Assembly (NCBI RefSeq): GCF_900177415.1
Contig: NZ_FXAF01000002.1
Span: forward strand, 62,001-126,000
From: Xaviernesmea oryzae
GTDB lineage: Bacteria; Pseudomonadota; Alphaproteobacteria; Rhizobiales; Rhizobiaceae
Length of the DNA stretch: 64,000 nt
Direction of reading: 5' to 3'
The notes beneath the pieces were generated by a model, which searched no databases, had not been told where the DNA came from, and worked only from the letters and a program-made list of their open reading frames with translations. Numbering within the stretch: the stretch's first letter is position 1; every line of letters begins with the position of its first letter. A program made the position numbers and the translations under genes. Of the stretch, positions 20,001 through 29,125 are shown one piece after another.

Positions 20001-20480
20001 CTGGTCGATATTTCCATGCCCGGCATGAGCGGCTGGCAGCTCGTCGCCAGGCTGCGCGAGATCGGCCAGACGGCGCCGATCATCATGCTGTCCGCCAATA
20101 TCGGCGATGGGGCCGCAACCCAGTCCGGCGACGAGGGTCATAGCGACACGATCGCCAAGCCGGTCGATATCCGCCGCCTCGCAGACAAGCTCGCCGCCCA
20201 TCTCGGGCTCGTCTGGATCTATGAGAACGAGACGGCGCTGCCCTCCCCCGTCGGTCCGAAGAAACCGATCAAAAGTCCGGGGATGAACCATGTGCAGGAC
20301 CTTTTGCGGCTCGGCGAAATCGGCTACGTGCGCGGTATCGAGGCGAAGCTTGCCGATCTTGCCAAGGATGAGGAAAACCGGGCGTTTACCGACGAGCTCG
20401 GAGCCTACGTGCAGGCTTTCGATCTCGCCGGCTATATGAAATTCCTGACCCGCCTGGAGGAGAGGACGAGTGATGGCTGA
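17097..20480 (+). CDS. Hybrid histidine kinase fused to an NCS1-type permease domain
   Basis: 1127 residues. Residues 1-490 resemble nucleobase:cation symporters (NCS1; cytosine/purine/allantoin permeases): LEDYALRF, a dozen hydrophobic segments and FGYIGSTITSLVYASFTFM. Next is a cysteine cluster with C502, C505, C517, C525, C528, C529, C535 and C539, possibly a zinc or redox site. Two more membrane helices (about 570-630) precede HisKA with H685 in GLSHELRTPLNAVLG. The HATPase (NILSNAIKFTDEG, DTGRGI, GLGLGLTIT) and a receiver with D971 (LFLVDISMPGMSG) follow. The C-terminal 70 residues are helical. It overlaps the response-regulator gene by 8 bp. It is likely a transport-linked sensor of a nucleobase, ureide or related compound; the ligand is inference. 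Confidence 0.9.
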   Translation: MAARQRIIPVRREYNRWVANQTLEDYALRFTAKSARRFSSSRISQTAIGAISFLALEAIGGTITLSYGTTNAFFAICAAAVAMLAIGLPISRYAIRHGVDIDLLTRGASFGYIGSTITSLVYASFTFMLFAIEASIMTGALELAFGIPPWIGYIISAAVVIPLVIYGVQLISRFQLLTQPFWIVLNILPFVFIAFLDWEKFDLWRAFAGVNHSNAEVGGAAPFDLVEFGAASAVILALMPQIGEQVDFLRFLPPEGLRKWRHRLAVFLAGSGWVVVGVPKLLAGSFLAVLTLSTGVPVREAADPAHMYLAAFGYMIPNETAALLLMAAFVVVSQLKINVMNAYAGSLAWSNFFSRLTHSHPGRVVWLVFNVVIALLLMELGIYRLLEATLGIFSIIAMAWLCTISADLFINKKLGLSPEGIEFKRAHLYDVNPVGLGSMLGSAGVALAAHFGLFGELWASLATYVTLIAFLISPAIAFATRGKFYLARKPRQSWKSLGSITCSICEHPFEHEDMAWCPAYAAPICSLCCSLDSRCHDMCKPHARLNAQVGTVARSFLPESVITRLTTRLGRYAITAVLAISVIGTILAMIAYQVGRATPANAEVIYGTVLIVFFVFAIIAGIVSWFYVLAHDSRVVAEEESSRQNTLLLKEISAHKKTDAALQEAKETAEAANRAKSRYVVGLSHELRTPLNAVLGYAQILERDETIPAPRQSAIKVIKRSADHLSGLIDGLLDISKIEAGRLQVYSNEINIQDFLDQIVEMFSLQAQAKGLEFEHERARALPRYVRTDEKRLRQILVNILSNAIKFTDEGKVRFEVAYRSQVATFTISDTGRGIAEKDLARIYEPFQRGEADSVRPMPGLGLGLTITQLLTNTLGGEIAVASTRGEGSVFKVRLMLSAVERPNTAPAAEKKIVSYTGPRRTIVVVDDNEDHRDLMREVLAPMDFVVLTANSGPDCLTLIEGVVPDLFLVDISMPGMSGWQLVARLREIGQTAPIIMLSANIGDGAATQSGDEGHSDTIAKPVDIRRLADKLAAHLGLVWIYENETALPSPVGPKKPIKSPGMNHVQDLLRLGEIGYVRGIEAKLADLAKDEENRAFTDELGAYVQAFDLAGYMKFLTRLEERTSDG

Positions 20481-21408
20481 GATCGCCCTGCCGCGCGACA
20501 TCGTCCTCCTGGTGGACGACAGCCCCGAGGCGCTCGGTTTCCTGACCGAGGCGCTGGAGAAATCCGGCTTTTCCGTGCTCATCGCCACATCCGGCCAGGC
20601 GGCGCTCAACATCGTCGAACGCATCACGCCCGATCTCATCCTGCTCGATGCGGTCATGCCCGGCATGGACGGGTTCGAAACCTGCCGCAAGCTCAAGACC
20701 AATGCCGCCGTGACGCAGGTGCCGGTGATCTTCATGACCGGGCTTACCGAGACCGAGCACGTCGTGAACGCGCTCGATTCCGGCGGCGTCGACTATCTGA
20801 CGAAGCCGATCAATATCGACGAGCTGCGCGCCCGCATCCGCGTCCATCTCTCCAATGCCCGCTCTGCCCAGAGCGCCCGCGTGGCGCTCGATGCCGCGGG
20901 TCGCCATCTGCTGGCCGTGAAGGCAAACGGGACGATCCACTGGTCGACGCCGCAGGCAACCCGGCTCATCAATGCCGCGACGGGAAGCGACGACGGGCTC
21001 GATATCGTTTCCCGCCGCATTGCCGCCTGGATGGCGGACCGCAACAGGCCGGGCTTTGTCCGCGACGCCGCCTTCTCGCTGGATCAGAACGGTCAGGCGA
21101 GCCTGCAATTCACGTTTCTCGGGGCGATCGGCGCCGACGAGCACCTCTTCCGCCTGACGGCCGCCAACAGGCGTCCCGACGACGAGGTGCTGCGCCAGCA
21201 TTTTCCGCTGACCCAGCGCGAATCCGAAGTGCTGCTGTGGATCGCCAAGGGCAAATCGAACCGCGACATCGGTGATATCCTGGGTCTCTCGGCCCGCACG
21301 GTGAACAAGCATCTCGAGCAGATCTATGTGAAGCTCGGCGTCGAAAACCGCGCCTCCGCAGCCGTCAAGGCCGCGCACGTGCTGCATGGTGAGGAGCGGT
21401 CCGCATAG
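20473..21408 (+). CDS. Response regulator, REC plus LuxR-type HTH
   Basis: 311 residues from ATG 20473 (a GTG one codon earlier is possible); GGAGGAGAGGA lies just upstream. The receiver occupies about residues 9-125, with acidic pair D15-D16, phospho-acceptor D59 in LILLDAVMPGMDG and K in YLTKPIN. A middle region of about 110 residues (HLLAVKANGTIHWSTPQATRLIN) looks PAS-like. The C-terminal NarL/LuxR helix-turn-helix is LTQRESEVLLWIAKGKSNRDIG then LSARTVNKHLEQIYVKLG. It overlaps the kinase gene, so they form a two-component pair with a second receiver on the kinase. Target genes are unknown. Confidence 0.93.
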   Translation: MAEIALPRDIVLLVDDSPEALGFLTEALEKSGFSVLIATSGQAALNIVERITPDLILLDAVMPGMDGFETCRKLKTNAAVTQVPVIFMTGLTETEHVVNALDSGGVDYLTKPINIDELRARIRVHLSNARSAQSARVALDAAGRHLLAVKANGTIHWSTPQATRLINAATGSDDGLDIVSRRIAAWMADRNRPGFVRDAAFSLDQNGQASLQFTFLGAIGADEHLFRLTAANRRPDDEVLRQHFPLTQRESEVLLWIAKGKSNRDIGDILGLSARTVNKHLEQIYVKLGVENRASAAVKAAHVLHGEERSA

Positions 21409-21522
21409 CGGATGAAACGATCCAGCGAATCGTTTCGAGCGACGAACGCCGCGAGCCAAAGCGAGCGGCCGCCAAGGAGCGGTCCGCCTAGCGAACGAAA
21501 CGATCCGGCAAATCGGTTGAGC
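21393..21522. repeat. Diverged direct duplication at the 3' end of the response-regulator gene
   Basis: About 45 bp beginning GGAGCGGTCCGC at 21393, which includes the last codons and stop of the response regulator, recur at 21476-21522 with roughly 85 percent identity, offset by 83 bp. Both copies run through GAAACGATCC and AATCG. The simplest reading is a local duplication of the gene end. The rest of the 283-bp gap to the next gene shows nothing else clear. Confidence 0.6.
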
Positions 21523-21691
21523 AGCGCCCCGGAGATCCGGCCGGAACCGTTTGGACGGATATTTGCCCTATTGTTTGGTTAGGGTGACGTTAATTCGAAG
21601 TGTGCCAGACTTCGCGGCCGGATTTCATGGGCGGCCGATATCCTTAATTCCTTGAACGCGAAGCCGAAACGGCACGAAAGTATAGAGTAAC

Positions 21692-22972
21692 ATGAATTTC
21701 ATTGCGCTTCTGCCGGACACACGTTTCGTGCGTGCTGGACAAGACCGCTCGGCCGATATCGTCAGGAAGAGAGTGGTATTGCACTTTCCGGGTTTCGAAC
21801 CCCTCGATGCGCGCCTGCATCACGCCAGATATCAGCGATCGGCAGCCGAGAGCGCGAAGACCTGGGACTTGGCAGTCAATGTCGGTCAGCTGCATCAGGC
21901 GGGATCGGCAGCTTACTTTGACGTTTCCTCCGGGAACGCCGATCATCTCACGGAAAGCCGCATCTACTGTTTCGACCATTCCTCGCTGGTGACCAGTCTT
22001 ACCAGCAAGCCGGTTCTGAGCCGCGTCCTCTCCGGCTACGCAAGTGCATGGCGCGTTGTCATGGAAGGCGGGCTTACCGGATATTTCCGGCATGCCTGGC
22101 GGTTCGGCCTGTTTTTCCTGTCTCCGTTTCTTCTGCTGATGCTCGCGGTCTTGGCGAGCCTGGCCATAGCCAGCCTGCCCTTCACGCTTCGGATCGAAGT
22201 CTGGAATTATCTGTGGAGCCTGCCGCTTGCGCTGGCAGTCTTCCGGCTGGTCTTCGTGCCGCTCTTCCGGAGGCTTCATACGCTGCATCTGTTTGCCGAC
22301 TGGGAACTTGCCGTCGCGATGGCAAGGCTCGATCGCCCCGAAGTCAATCGGTGGATTGAAACCTGCATGGCCGACATCAGGAACGCGCTGAAAGACGAAG
22401 CGGACGAGTACGTCATCAGCTCCCACAGCATGGGGTCGACCGTGGCAGCCCATACGATCGGCATGCTGCTGGCCGAAGATCCGGACATCTTCAAAGGAAA
22501 ACGGGTAACATTCGTCACGCTCGGCGGCGCCATTCTCCAATGTTCACTGCTGCGTTCCGCGGCAGTCCTGCGGGCCTGCGTCGGCAGGATCGCGCGCGCA
22601 CCTGAAGTGTTTTGGCTGGAGGTCCAATGCCTGACCGACAGCATCCATTTCTACAAAAGCCGCGTTGTCAGCCTGGCCGGGCACCCCGATGCGCCGCAGG
22701 CCCGGATCGCCTTCGTACGCGTAAAGCAGATGGTCTCCCCGGAGCGCTATAAGAGGATCAAGTTCGATCTGTTGCGGGTCCATCGGCAATATGTGCTTGG
22801 CTCGGACAGCAGGTCCAATTTCGACTTCACGCTGATGACCGCCGGTCCGCTGCCGGCGGCACGGTTTGCGAATTTTCAGCCTCGAGATCTTCATGATCGC
22901 CGGAAGCATGCCGATCTCGAAGACGCAATCGCAATGCCGGGCGTCCTCATGGACGTACAAAGGACATTCTGA
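21692..22972 (+). CDS. Membrane-anchored alpha/beta-hydrolase-like protein
   Basis: 426 residues, not a family I can name. An N-terminal soluble part begins MNFIALLPDTR and includes VVLHFPGFEPLDARLHHARYQ, a sequence that looks like the first strand and oxyanion loop of a hydrolase. Two hydrophobic segments (about residues 134-158 and 170-190) split it. After them comes DEYVISSHSMGSTVAAHTIG, a serine-hydrolase elbow (S-H-S-M-G) with S as likely nucleophile. No clear catalytic His assignment is possible. The membrane hairpin is inserted between the putative first strand and the nucleophile. It is a single-gene unit with AT content slightly above its neighbours. Confidence 0.6.
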   Translation: MNFIALLPDTRFVRAGQDRSADIVRKRVVLHFPGFEPLDARLHHARYQRSAAESAKTWDLAVNVGQLHQAGSAAYFDVSSGNADHLTESRIYCFDHSSLVTSLTSKPVLSRVLSGYASAWRVVMEGGLTGYFRHAWRFGLFFLSPFLLLMLAVLASLAIASLPFTLRIEVWNYLWSLPLALAVFRLVFVPLFRRLHTLHLFADWELAVAMARLDRPEVNRWIETCMADIRNALKDEADEYVISSHSMGSTVAAHTIGMLLAEDPDIFKGKRVTFVTLGGAILQCSLLRSAAVLRACVGRIARAPEVFWLEVQCLTDSIHFYKSRVVSLAGHPDAPQARIAFVRVKQMVSPERYKRIKFDLLRVHRQYVLGSDSRSNFDFTLMTAGPLPAARFANFQPRDLHDRRKHADLEDAIAMPGVLMDVQRTF

Positions 22973-22985
22973 CTGATTGAATCCA

Positions 22986-23033
22986 CGCGGCCATGCTTTC
23001 CGAAGATCGCTTCCGGTCTTCGGGTGGAGGCGA
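22986..23033. repeat. Rhizobial REP-like palindrome
   Basis: The segment GCTTTCCGAAGATCGCTTCC followed by GGTCTTCGGGTGG belongs to the same palindromic family as copies at 37715, 43813 and 60983. It is the most diverged of the four. Confidence 0.5.
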
Positions 23034-23069
23034 TGGGAATCCGAACGCTTCATCATTCCCAAACGCAAA

Positions 23070-23092
23070 GAAGCCCGGCAATGCCGGGCTTC
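23070..23092 (-). terminator. Rho-independent terminator of livK
   Basis: GAAGCCCGGC and GCCGGGCTTC pair perfectly over 10 bp with an AAT loop. On the minus strand the stem is followed by TTTGCGTTTGGG, a T-rich tail. It lies 22 bp after the livK stop codon and should end the liv operon. Confidence 0.85.
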
Positions 23093-23114
23093 CAGGATGC
23101 GGTGGAGATGAGGC

Positions 23115-24233
23115 TCAGCTGCCCTGCTGGAAGTAGCTGTAGCGGCCGTCCGGGCCTTTCTTCCATTCGTACATGACATAGCCCGGAAGCTTGGGGTCGC
23201 CCTTCTCGTCGAAGGAGATGTCGCCGAGAACCGTCGGGAAGGAACCCTTCTTCATGGCTTCGGCAACCGCCTGCGGGTCGGTGGAGCCTGCGGCCTTCGC
23301 GGCTTCCGCGATCGTCTGCAGAGCGGCGTAGGAGTAGAGCGTGTAAGCTTCCGGGTTGAAGCCGGCAGCCTTGAACTTCTCGACCAGTTCCTTGTTTTCC
23401 GGGCGCAGCGTCGGGTCCGGACCGAAGGTGTTGAGGGTGCCTTCGACGGCGTCGCCGGCGATCGAGGCAAGCTCGTTGGAAACGATGCCGTCACCCGAGA
23501 CGAGGACTGCCTTGAGGCCCTGGTCCTTGGCCTGGCGGATGATCAGGCCGGCTTCGGTGTGGAGGCCGCCCCAGTAGATGACGGAAACGCCGGCTTCCTT
23601 CATCTTGGAGATCAGCGCGGAGAAGTCCTTGTCGCCGACGTTGACGCCTTCGCGGATGACTTCCTTGAGACCGGCTGCGTTGGCCGCCTTCTTGGTCTCT
23701 TCGGCAAGGCCCTGACCGTAAGGCGTCTTGTCGTCGATGATGGCGATCTTGGCATCCTTGAACTTTTCGGCCAGGTAGGCGCCGGCAATGCCGCCCTGCT
23801 GGTCGTCACGGCCGCAGGTGCGGAAGGTGTTCCAAAGGCCGCGTTCGGTGAAGACCGGGTTCGTCGCGGCGGGGGTCACCTCCAGGATGCCGTTTTCCGC
23901 ATAGACTTCCGACGCAGGAATGGACACGCCGGAGTTGAAGTGGCCGACCACGAACTTGACGCCATCGGCAACGAACTTGTTGGCGACCGAAATCCCCTGC
24001 TTCGGGTCGGAAACGTCGTCGCCGAGCACGATCCTGATCTGCTCGCCGTTGATGCCGCCGGCCGCGTTGATGTCGGCGGCGGCCTGCTCTGCACCCTTCT
24101 GAAGCTGCGCGCCGAAGGCTGCGTTCGGGCCGGTGAGGGGGCCACCGACGCCGACGAGAATTTCGGCCCATGCGCTGCCGCTGAAAGCGACCATGGCCGT
24201 CAGCGCAACAGCGGAAAGAAGAGACTTCTTCAT
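23115..24233 (-). CDS. livK: Branched-chain amino-acid ABC transporter binding protein LivK
   Basis: 372 residues. Signal peptide [23 protein letters not shown], then [43 protein letters not shown], the type 1 periplasmic-binding-protein opening. [33 protein letters not shown] and [21 protein letters not shown] are typical LivJ/LivK/BraC segments. It binds leucine, isoleucine, valine and often other amino acids. The ATG at 24233 has GGGAG 7 bases upstream. It is the last gene of the liv block, 140 bp after the small membrane protein gene. The wider gap suggests its own promoter or processing to raise its level. Confidence 0.94.
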   Translation of the reverse strand: MKKSLLSAVALTAMVAFSGSAWAEILVGVGGPLTGPNAAFGAQLQKGAEQAAADINAAGGINGEQIRIVLGDDVSDPKQGISVANKFVADGVKFVVGHFNSGVSIPASEVYAENGILEVTPAATNPVFTERGLWNTFRTCGRDDQQGGIAGAYLAEKFKDAKIAIIDDKTPYGQGLAEETKKAANAAGLKEVIREGVNVGDKDFSALISKMKEAGVSVIYWGGLHTEAGLIIRQAKDQGLKAVLVSGDGIVSNELASIAGDAVEGTLNTFGPDPTLRPENKELVEKFKAAGFNPEAYTLYSYAALQTIAEAAKAAGSTDPQAVAEAMKKGSFPTVLGDISFDEKGDPKLPGYVMYEWKKGPDGRYSYFQQGS

Positions 24234-24373
24234 TGATTTACTCCCAGTTCTTTGAAGCGGGTTGGGTTTGAAAAGCCGGCGCGACACCCACCATGACCGT
24301 ACCGGAATTGTTCCACTCTAGGTTCTATTAGAGGATTGACCTCAAGCAATCTGAGGACAGTTTCACCTGCCTG

Positions 24374-24727
24374 TCAATCTTTCTTCTTCCAGGAAAAAGC
24401 CGATGTCGGCTCGTAGAGCCAGTAGTAATTCTGCACCATCTGACGCGTCCTGCGCAGGCGGAATCCGGCGATCGAGAAAACGAGCAGAAGCACCACGTCT
24501 ATGACATAGTAAAAGGCGCTGATGAACGGCCCCTGGAACAGCGCGTAATGCAGGAAGCGCATCACGATGCCGAGCAGAAGCGTGTAGACGATGACTGTCG
24601 GAAGACCGCTCCAGCCTTCCGCGACCGCCTTCCCGGTGCGCCATGCGGTCCAGAAGCCGATCAGCACGACGAGAAAGCGCAGGACGTAGCGGACGCCGGT
24701 ATCGTCTTCGAAGAAAAGTCCCTGCAT
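24374..24727 (-). CDS. Small membrane protein of the liv operon (DUF6867-like)
   Basis: 117 residues with two or three hydrophobic segments (LRFLVVLIGFWTAWR, VIVYTLLLGIVMRFLHYALF, AFYYVIDVVLLLVFSIAGFRLRR) and a basic, aromatic tail (MVQNYYWLYEPTSAFSWKKKD). Proteins of this kind are found between livF and livK in many alphaproteobacteria; I recall the name DUF6867 but did not verify it. It follows livF by 10 bp. The role is unknown, perhaps an accessory of the transporter. Confidence 0.75.
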   Translation of the reverse strand: MQGLFFEDDTGVRYVLRFLVVLIGFWTAWRTGKAVAEGWSGLPTVIVYTLLLGIVMRFLHYALFQGPFISAFYYVIDVVLLLVFSIAGFRLRRTRQMVQNYYWLYEPTSAFSWKKKD

Positions 24728-24737
24728 GTCAGTCTCC

Positions 24738-25466
24738 TTAATGCCTTCCGCCTTCGAGATAGGCGGCGCGCACTTCCGGATTGGCGAGAAGTTCCCTGCC
24801 CGACCCGCTCATGGTCACTTTGCCGTTGACCATGACATAAGCCCGGTCCGAAAGCTTCAGCGCCGCGAACGCGTTCTGCTCGACGAGGAAGACGGTCAGC
24901 CCCTCCTCCTGGTTGAGCTTCCTGATCGCCTCGAAAATGCCCTTGACGATCAACGGCGCGAGGCCGAGCGACGGCTCGTCGAGAAGCAGAAGCTTCGGCC
25001 GCGCCATCAGCGCGCGCCCGATCGACAGCATCTGCTGTTCGCCGCCCGAAAGCGTGCCGCCGCGCTGGCTCTGGCGCTCCTTGAGCCGCGGAAAGAGCGC
25101 GAAGATCTTCTCGACGTCTTCCTTGAAATGCTTGAGGTTATCGAGACCTGCGCCCATCTGGAGATTTTCGAGAACCGTCATGCGCGGAAAGATGCGCCTG
25201 CCCTCGGGCGACTGGGCGATGCGGCGCCGCGCGATCAGATGCGTCGGCAGCCGGGTAATGTCCTCGCCGTCGAAGACGACCTGCCCGTTCCGGGCCTGCG
25301 GGCTGCCGCAGATGGTCATCATCAGCGTCGACTTGCCGGCGCCGTTGGCGCCGATCAGGCTGACGATCTCGCCCTTGTTGACCTCGACGTCGACGCCTGC
25401 GAGCGCGCGGATATTGCCGTAATAGGTCTCGACGCCCTGGACTTTCAGAAGGGTTTCACCGGCCAT
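24738..25466 (-). CDS. livF: Branched-chain amino-acid ABC transporter ATPase LivF
   Basis: 242 residues. Begins [33 protein letters not shown], as in LivF. Walker A is GANGAGKST, the signature LSGGEQQMLSIGRAL and Walker B LLLLDEPSLGLAPLIV. Its ATG overlaps the livG stop by one base (TGATG), a clear sign of coupled translation. With LivG it powers the LivHM permease. Confidence 0.96.
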   Translation of the reverse strand: MAGETLLKVQGVETYYGNIRALAGVDVEVNKGEIVSLIGANGAGKSTLMMTICGSPQARNGQVVFDGEDITRLPTHLIARRRIAQSPEGRRIFPRMTVLENLQMGAGLDNLKHFKEDVEKIFALFPRLKERQSQRGGTLSGGEQQMLSIGRALMARPKLLLLDEPSLGLAPLIVKGIFEAIRKLNQEEGLTVFLVEQNAFAALKLSDRAYVMVNGKVTMSGSGRELLANPEVRAAYLEGGRH

Positions 25467-26344
25467 CAGTGCGCCCCTCCTTCGAGTTCTTCCGCAATCA
25501 CCTCATGCACCTCGTCATCCTCGACGCCGAGATAGGCGGCGATCACCTTCGGGTCGTTCTTCACATGGTCCGGCGTGCCGTCGGAGATCTTCTGGCCGTA
25601 TTCCAGCACCACGACATGGTCGGAGATTTCCATGACCACCGACATGTCGTGCTCGATGAGCAGGATCGACACGCCCTCGTCGCGGATCGAATGCAGCAGC
25701 GTGTTGAGCGCCGCCGATTCACGCGGATTGAGGCCGGCCGCCGGCTCGTCGAGGCAGAGCAGTTCGGGGCCGGTGCACATGGCGCGGGCGATTTCGAGCC
25801 GCCGCTGCGCGCCGTAGGGCAGATCGCCGGCCGGGTCGTCGGCGCGCTCGATGAGATCCGCCTTTTCGAGCCAGTACTGCGCCTTCTCGGTCGCAGCCCT
25901 TGCCGCGTTGCGATAGGCCGGCAGTCCGAGAAGACCGAGGATCGTGTAGCCCGAAGCCTTCATCAGCACGTTATGCTGCGCGACCAGCAGGTTTTCCAGA
26001 ACGGTGAGGCCGGAAAACAGGCGGATGTTCTGGAAGGTGCGGGCGACCTTGGCGAGCTTGGTGATCTCGAAATCCCTCAGCCGCTCCAGAAGGTGCTCCT
26101 TGCCGTCCCCCTGCCTCAGCGTGATCATGCCCATGGTCGGCTTGTAGAAGCCGGTGATGCAGTTGAAGACGGTGGTCTTGCCGGCGCCGTTCGGGCCGAT
26201 CAGCGCGGTGATCTCGCCGCGCCGAGCCTCGAAGGAGAAGTCGTTGATGGCCATCAGACCGCCGAACTTCATCGACAGATGCTCGACCTTGAGGATGGTG
26301 TCGCTCGTCATTGCGTTTGTCGTATTCGTGTCCTGGAGGGTCAT
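25466..26344 (-). CDS. livG: Branched-chain amino-acid ABC transporter ATPase LivG
   Basis: 292 residues from ATG 26344, overlapping the livM stop by one base; an internal ATG 11 residues in ([18 protein letters not shown]) is also possible. Walker A is GPNGAGKTT, the signature [15 protein letters not shown] and Walker [16 protein letters not shown], then the H-loop [12 protein letters not shown]. The region [21 protein letters not shown] is a LivG hallmark. The long open frame upstream of 26344 is antisense-free read-through inside livM and is rejected. Confidence 0.95.
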   Translation of the reverse strand: MTLQDTNTTNAMTSDTILKVEHLSMKFGGLMAINDFSFEARRGEITALIGPNGAGKTTVFNCITGFYKPTMGMITLRQGDGKEHLLERLRDFEITKLAKVARTFQNIRLFSGLTVLENLLVAQHNVLMKASGYTILGLLGLPAYRNAARAATEKAQYWLEKADLIERADDPAGDLPYGAQRRLEIARAMCTGPELLCLDEPAAGLNPRESAALNTLLHSIRDEGVSILLIEHDMSVVMEISDHVVVLEYGQKISDGTPDHVKNDPKVIAAYLGVEDDEVHEVIAEELEGGAH

Positions 26345-27732
26345 CAGCCGTGCCCCTCCTTGGTGAAGCTGCCGGAGACCGCCTTGCGTTCCTTCAGGAA
26401 GGCGGTCGGCTCTCTGCTGCCGACGAAACCGCGCGGCTTGAAGAGCATGACGACGATCATCGCAAGGCCGAAGAGCAGCATGCGGTAGAGCTCCGGCGTG
26501 AAGTCCGGGCCGAAGACCAGCTTCAGGAACTCCATTTCGCGGAGCAGCTCGGTACCGCCGACCATGAGCACCGCGGCGATGGCGATCCCGGTGAGCGAAC
26601 CCATGCCGCCGAGCACGACGATCGCCAGGATCACGGCCGATTCCAGGAAGACGAAGCTTTCCGGCGAGACGAAACCCTGGCGGGTGGCGAAGAAGGAGCC
26701 GGCGAAACCGCCGAACATCGCGCCGATCGCAAAGGCGGTGAGCTTGGTCGTCACCGTGTTGATGCCGAGCGAACGGCAGGCGATCTCGTCTTCGCGCAGC
26801 GCCTCCCAGGCGCGGCCGATCGGCATGCGGCGCAGGCGGATCGTCACGTAGGCCGTCAGCAGGCAAAGCGCCAGAATGACGTAGAAGAGGAAGATCTTGT
26901 ACCAAGCGGACGAGGTCGCCAGGCCGAACGCCTTGGGAAAGTAATTCGCCGATCCGACATCGAAGCTCCAGATGCCGAAGACCGAAGCCTTGGGAATGCC
27001 GGAAATGCCGAACGTGCCCCGGGTCACGTCCGTCCAGTTGATGAGGACGAGGCGGATGATCTCACCGAAAGCGAGCGTCACGATGGCGAGATAGTCGCCG
27101 CGCAGGCGCAGCACCGGAAAGCCGAGGATGACGCCCCAGCACGCCGCCAGAATCCCCGCGAGCGGCAGGAGCAGCCAGAAGGACAGGCCGAGATGCTGCG
27201 CGAGCAGCGCATAGGAGTAAGCGCCGACCGCATAGAAGGCGACGTAGCCGAGGTCGAGCAGGCCGGCGAGGCCCACGACGATGTTCAGTCCCCAGGCCAG
27301 CATCACGTAGATGAGGATCTGGATGCCGAAATTGTCGACGTATTTCAGCGAGCCCTGCGGTCCGAACAGCATCACCGAGACCGGCGGATAGAGCAGCAGG
27401 GCGATCAGCGCGATCTTGAGGAAATGCGTGCGCAGAAAGCCCTTTTCCTCGGAGATCTCCAGAATGCCGCTTTTCGCCTTGGCGAGCTTGCGGCGGTCCA
27501 GATGCGGCTTGATGAAGCCGACCGTCAGGAAGCGGGCGACCGCGGCGACGATCACGAAGATTGCGAGCAATCCCCAGCGCGTGCGCCAGACGAGCCGGTT
27601 GTCGATGTTCTGATATGTCTCGATGCCGACATAGAGAAGGAACATGCCGAAGGCGATGACGCCCGCGAAAATGCCTTCCCGGACGGCCTTGGCCATCAGT
27701 CCGGGGGTTCCGGTTTCGGAAGAGTTCGTCAT
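26344..27732 (-). CDS. livM: Branched-chain amino-acid ABC transporter permease LivM
   Basis: 462 residues, longer than the E. coli protein because of an N-terminal extension with two extra hydrophobic segments ([38 protein letters not shown]), common in rhizobia. The permease core has [31 protein letters not shown], a LivM signature, and the EAA-like loop [20 protein letters not shown]. It starts one base after the livH stop and is joined to livG by a TGATG overlap. Confidence 0.95.
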   Translation of the reverse strand: MTNSSETGTPGLMAKAVREGIFAGVIAFGMFLLYVGIETYQNIDNRLVWRTRWGLLAIFVIVAAVARFLTVGFIKPHLDRRKLAKAKSGILEISEEKGFLRTHFLKIALIALLLYPPVSVMLFGPQGSLKYVDNFGIQILIYVMLAWGLNIVVGLAGLLDLGYVAFYAVGAYSYALLAQHLGLSFWLLLPLAGILAACWGVILGFPVLRLRGDYLAIVTLAFGEIIRLVLINWTDVTRGTFGISGIPKASVFGIWSFDVGSANYFPKAFGLATSSAWYKIFLFYVILALCLLTAYVTIRLRRMPIGRAWEALREDEIACRSLGINTVTTKLTAFAIGAMFGGFAGSFFATRQGFVSPESFVFLESAVILAIVVLGGMGSLTGIAIAAVLMVGGTELLREMEFLKLVFGPDFTPELYRMLLFGLAMIVVMLFKPRGFVGSREPTAFLKERKAVSGSFTKEGHG

Positions 27733-27733
27733 T

Positions 27734-28636
<903 letters not shown>

Positions 28637-29125
28637 ATACTTTCCCCCGGATGCGATCCTGGATCGGCCGCATCTCTTGTATATTCGTCCCTTGCGGGTT
28701 CTTGCGTTGTTTTGGGCAATCCATAACGGTTTCGTAAGAAATGTGAAGACAAAAAGCCGAGAGGCGGTCCAAAAGGCGGCGTTTCTCAACAATTTGACGC
28801 GACAAAGATCATAAATTCCAAAAAATCGGCAATTCCTGTCAAAAAATTAGCCAGACACGCCCCTCGAGGACGGTTCGCGGCACGCTCCCGTCGATGCGAA
28901 AGACAGGATGAAGGACCGGCCGTGGATCGAAGGCCCTTCACCGGCGCGTCCGGTTTCGCATCGCCGGCATAGGCTGCGTCGCCGCTGCCGTTTCAAAGCG
29001 CGGCCGCCGAAAGCGGGTACGATTCACCCATGCCGCATAAGATTTATCAATGACTTGGCCTGCCCCGCCTCCCCGCTCCTCCCGTGGACCTTAGACTCGC
29101 TGCCGACTTAGGAACGGAGCGAACC
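28637..29125. other. 489-bp divergent intergenic region (livH / DUF2793 gene)
   Basis: No convincing gene. On the minus strand a TTGACA hexamer around 28841-28846 followed by an AT-rich stretch is a candidate livH promoter, leaving a leader of nearly 200 bases. Near the gene the leader has an imperfect stem (GATGCGATCC with GGATCGGCCGCATC, about 28650-28674). I did not recognise a known riboswitch or attenuator. The right half is GC-rich and carries the promoter side of the DUF2793 gene. Confidence 0.4.

Noticed and set aside
28637-28860. Leucine attenuator or riboswitch in the livH leader
   Set aside because: There is a long leader and an imperfect stem but no leucine-rich leader peptide or known riboswitch core.
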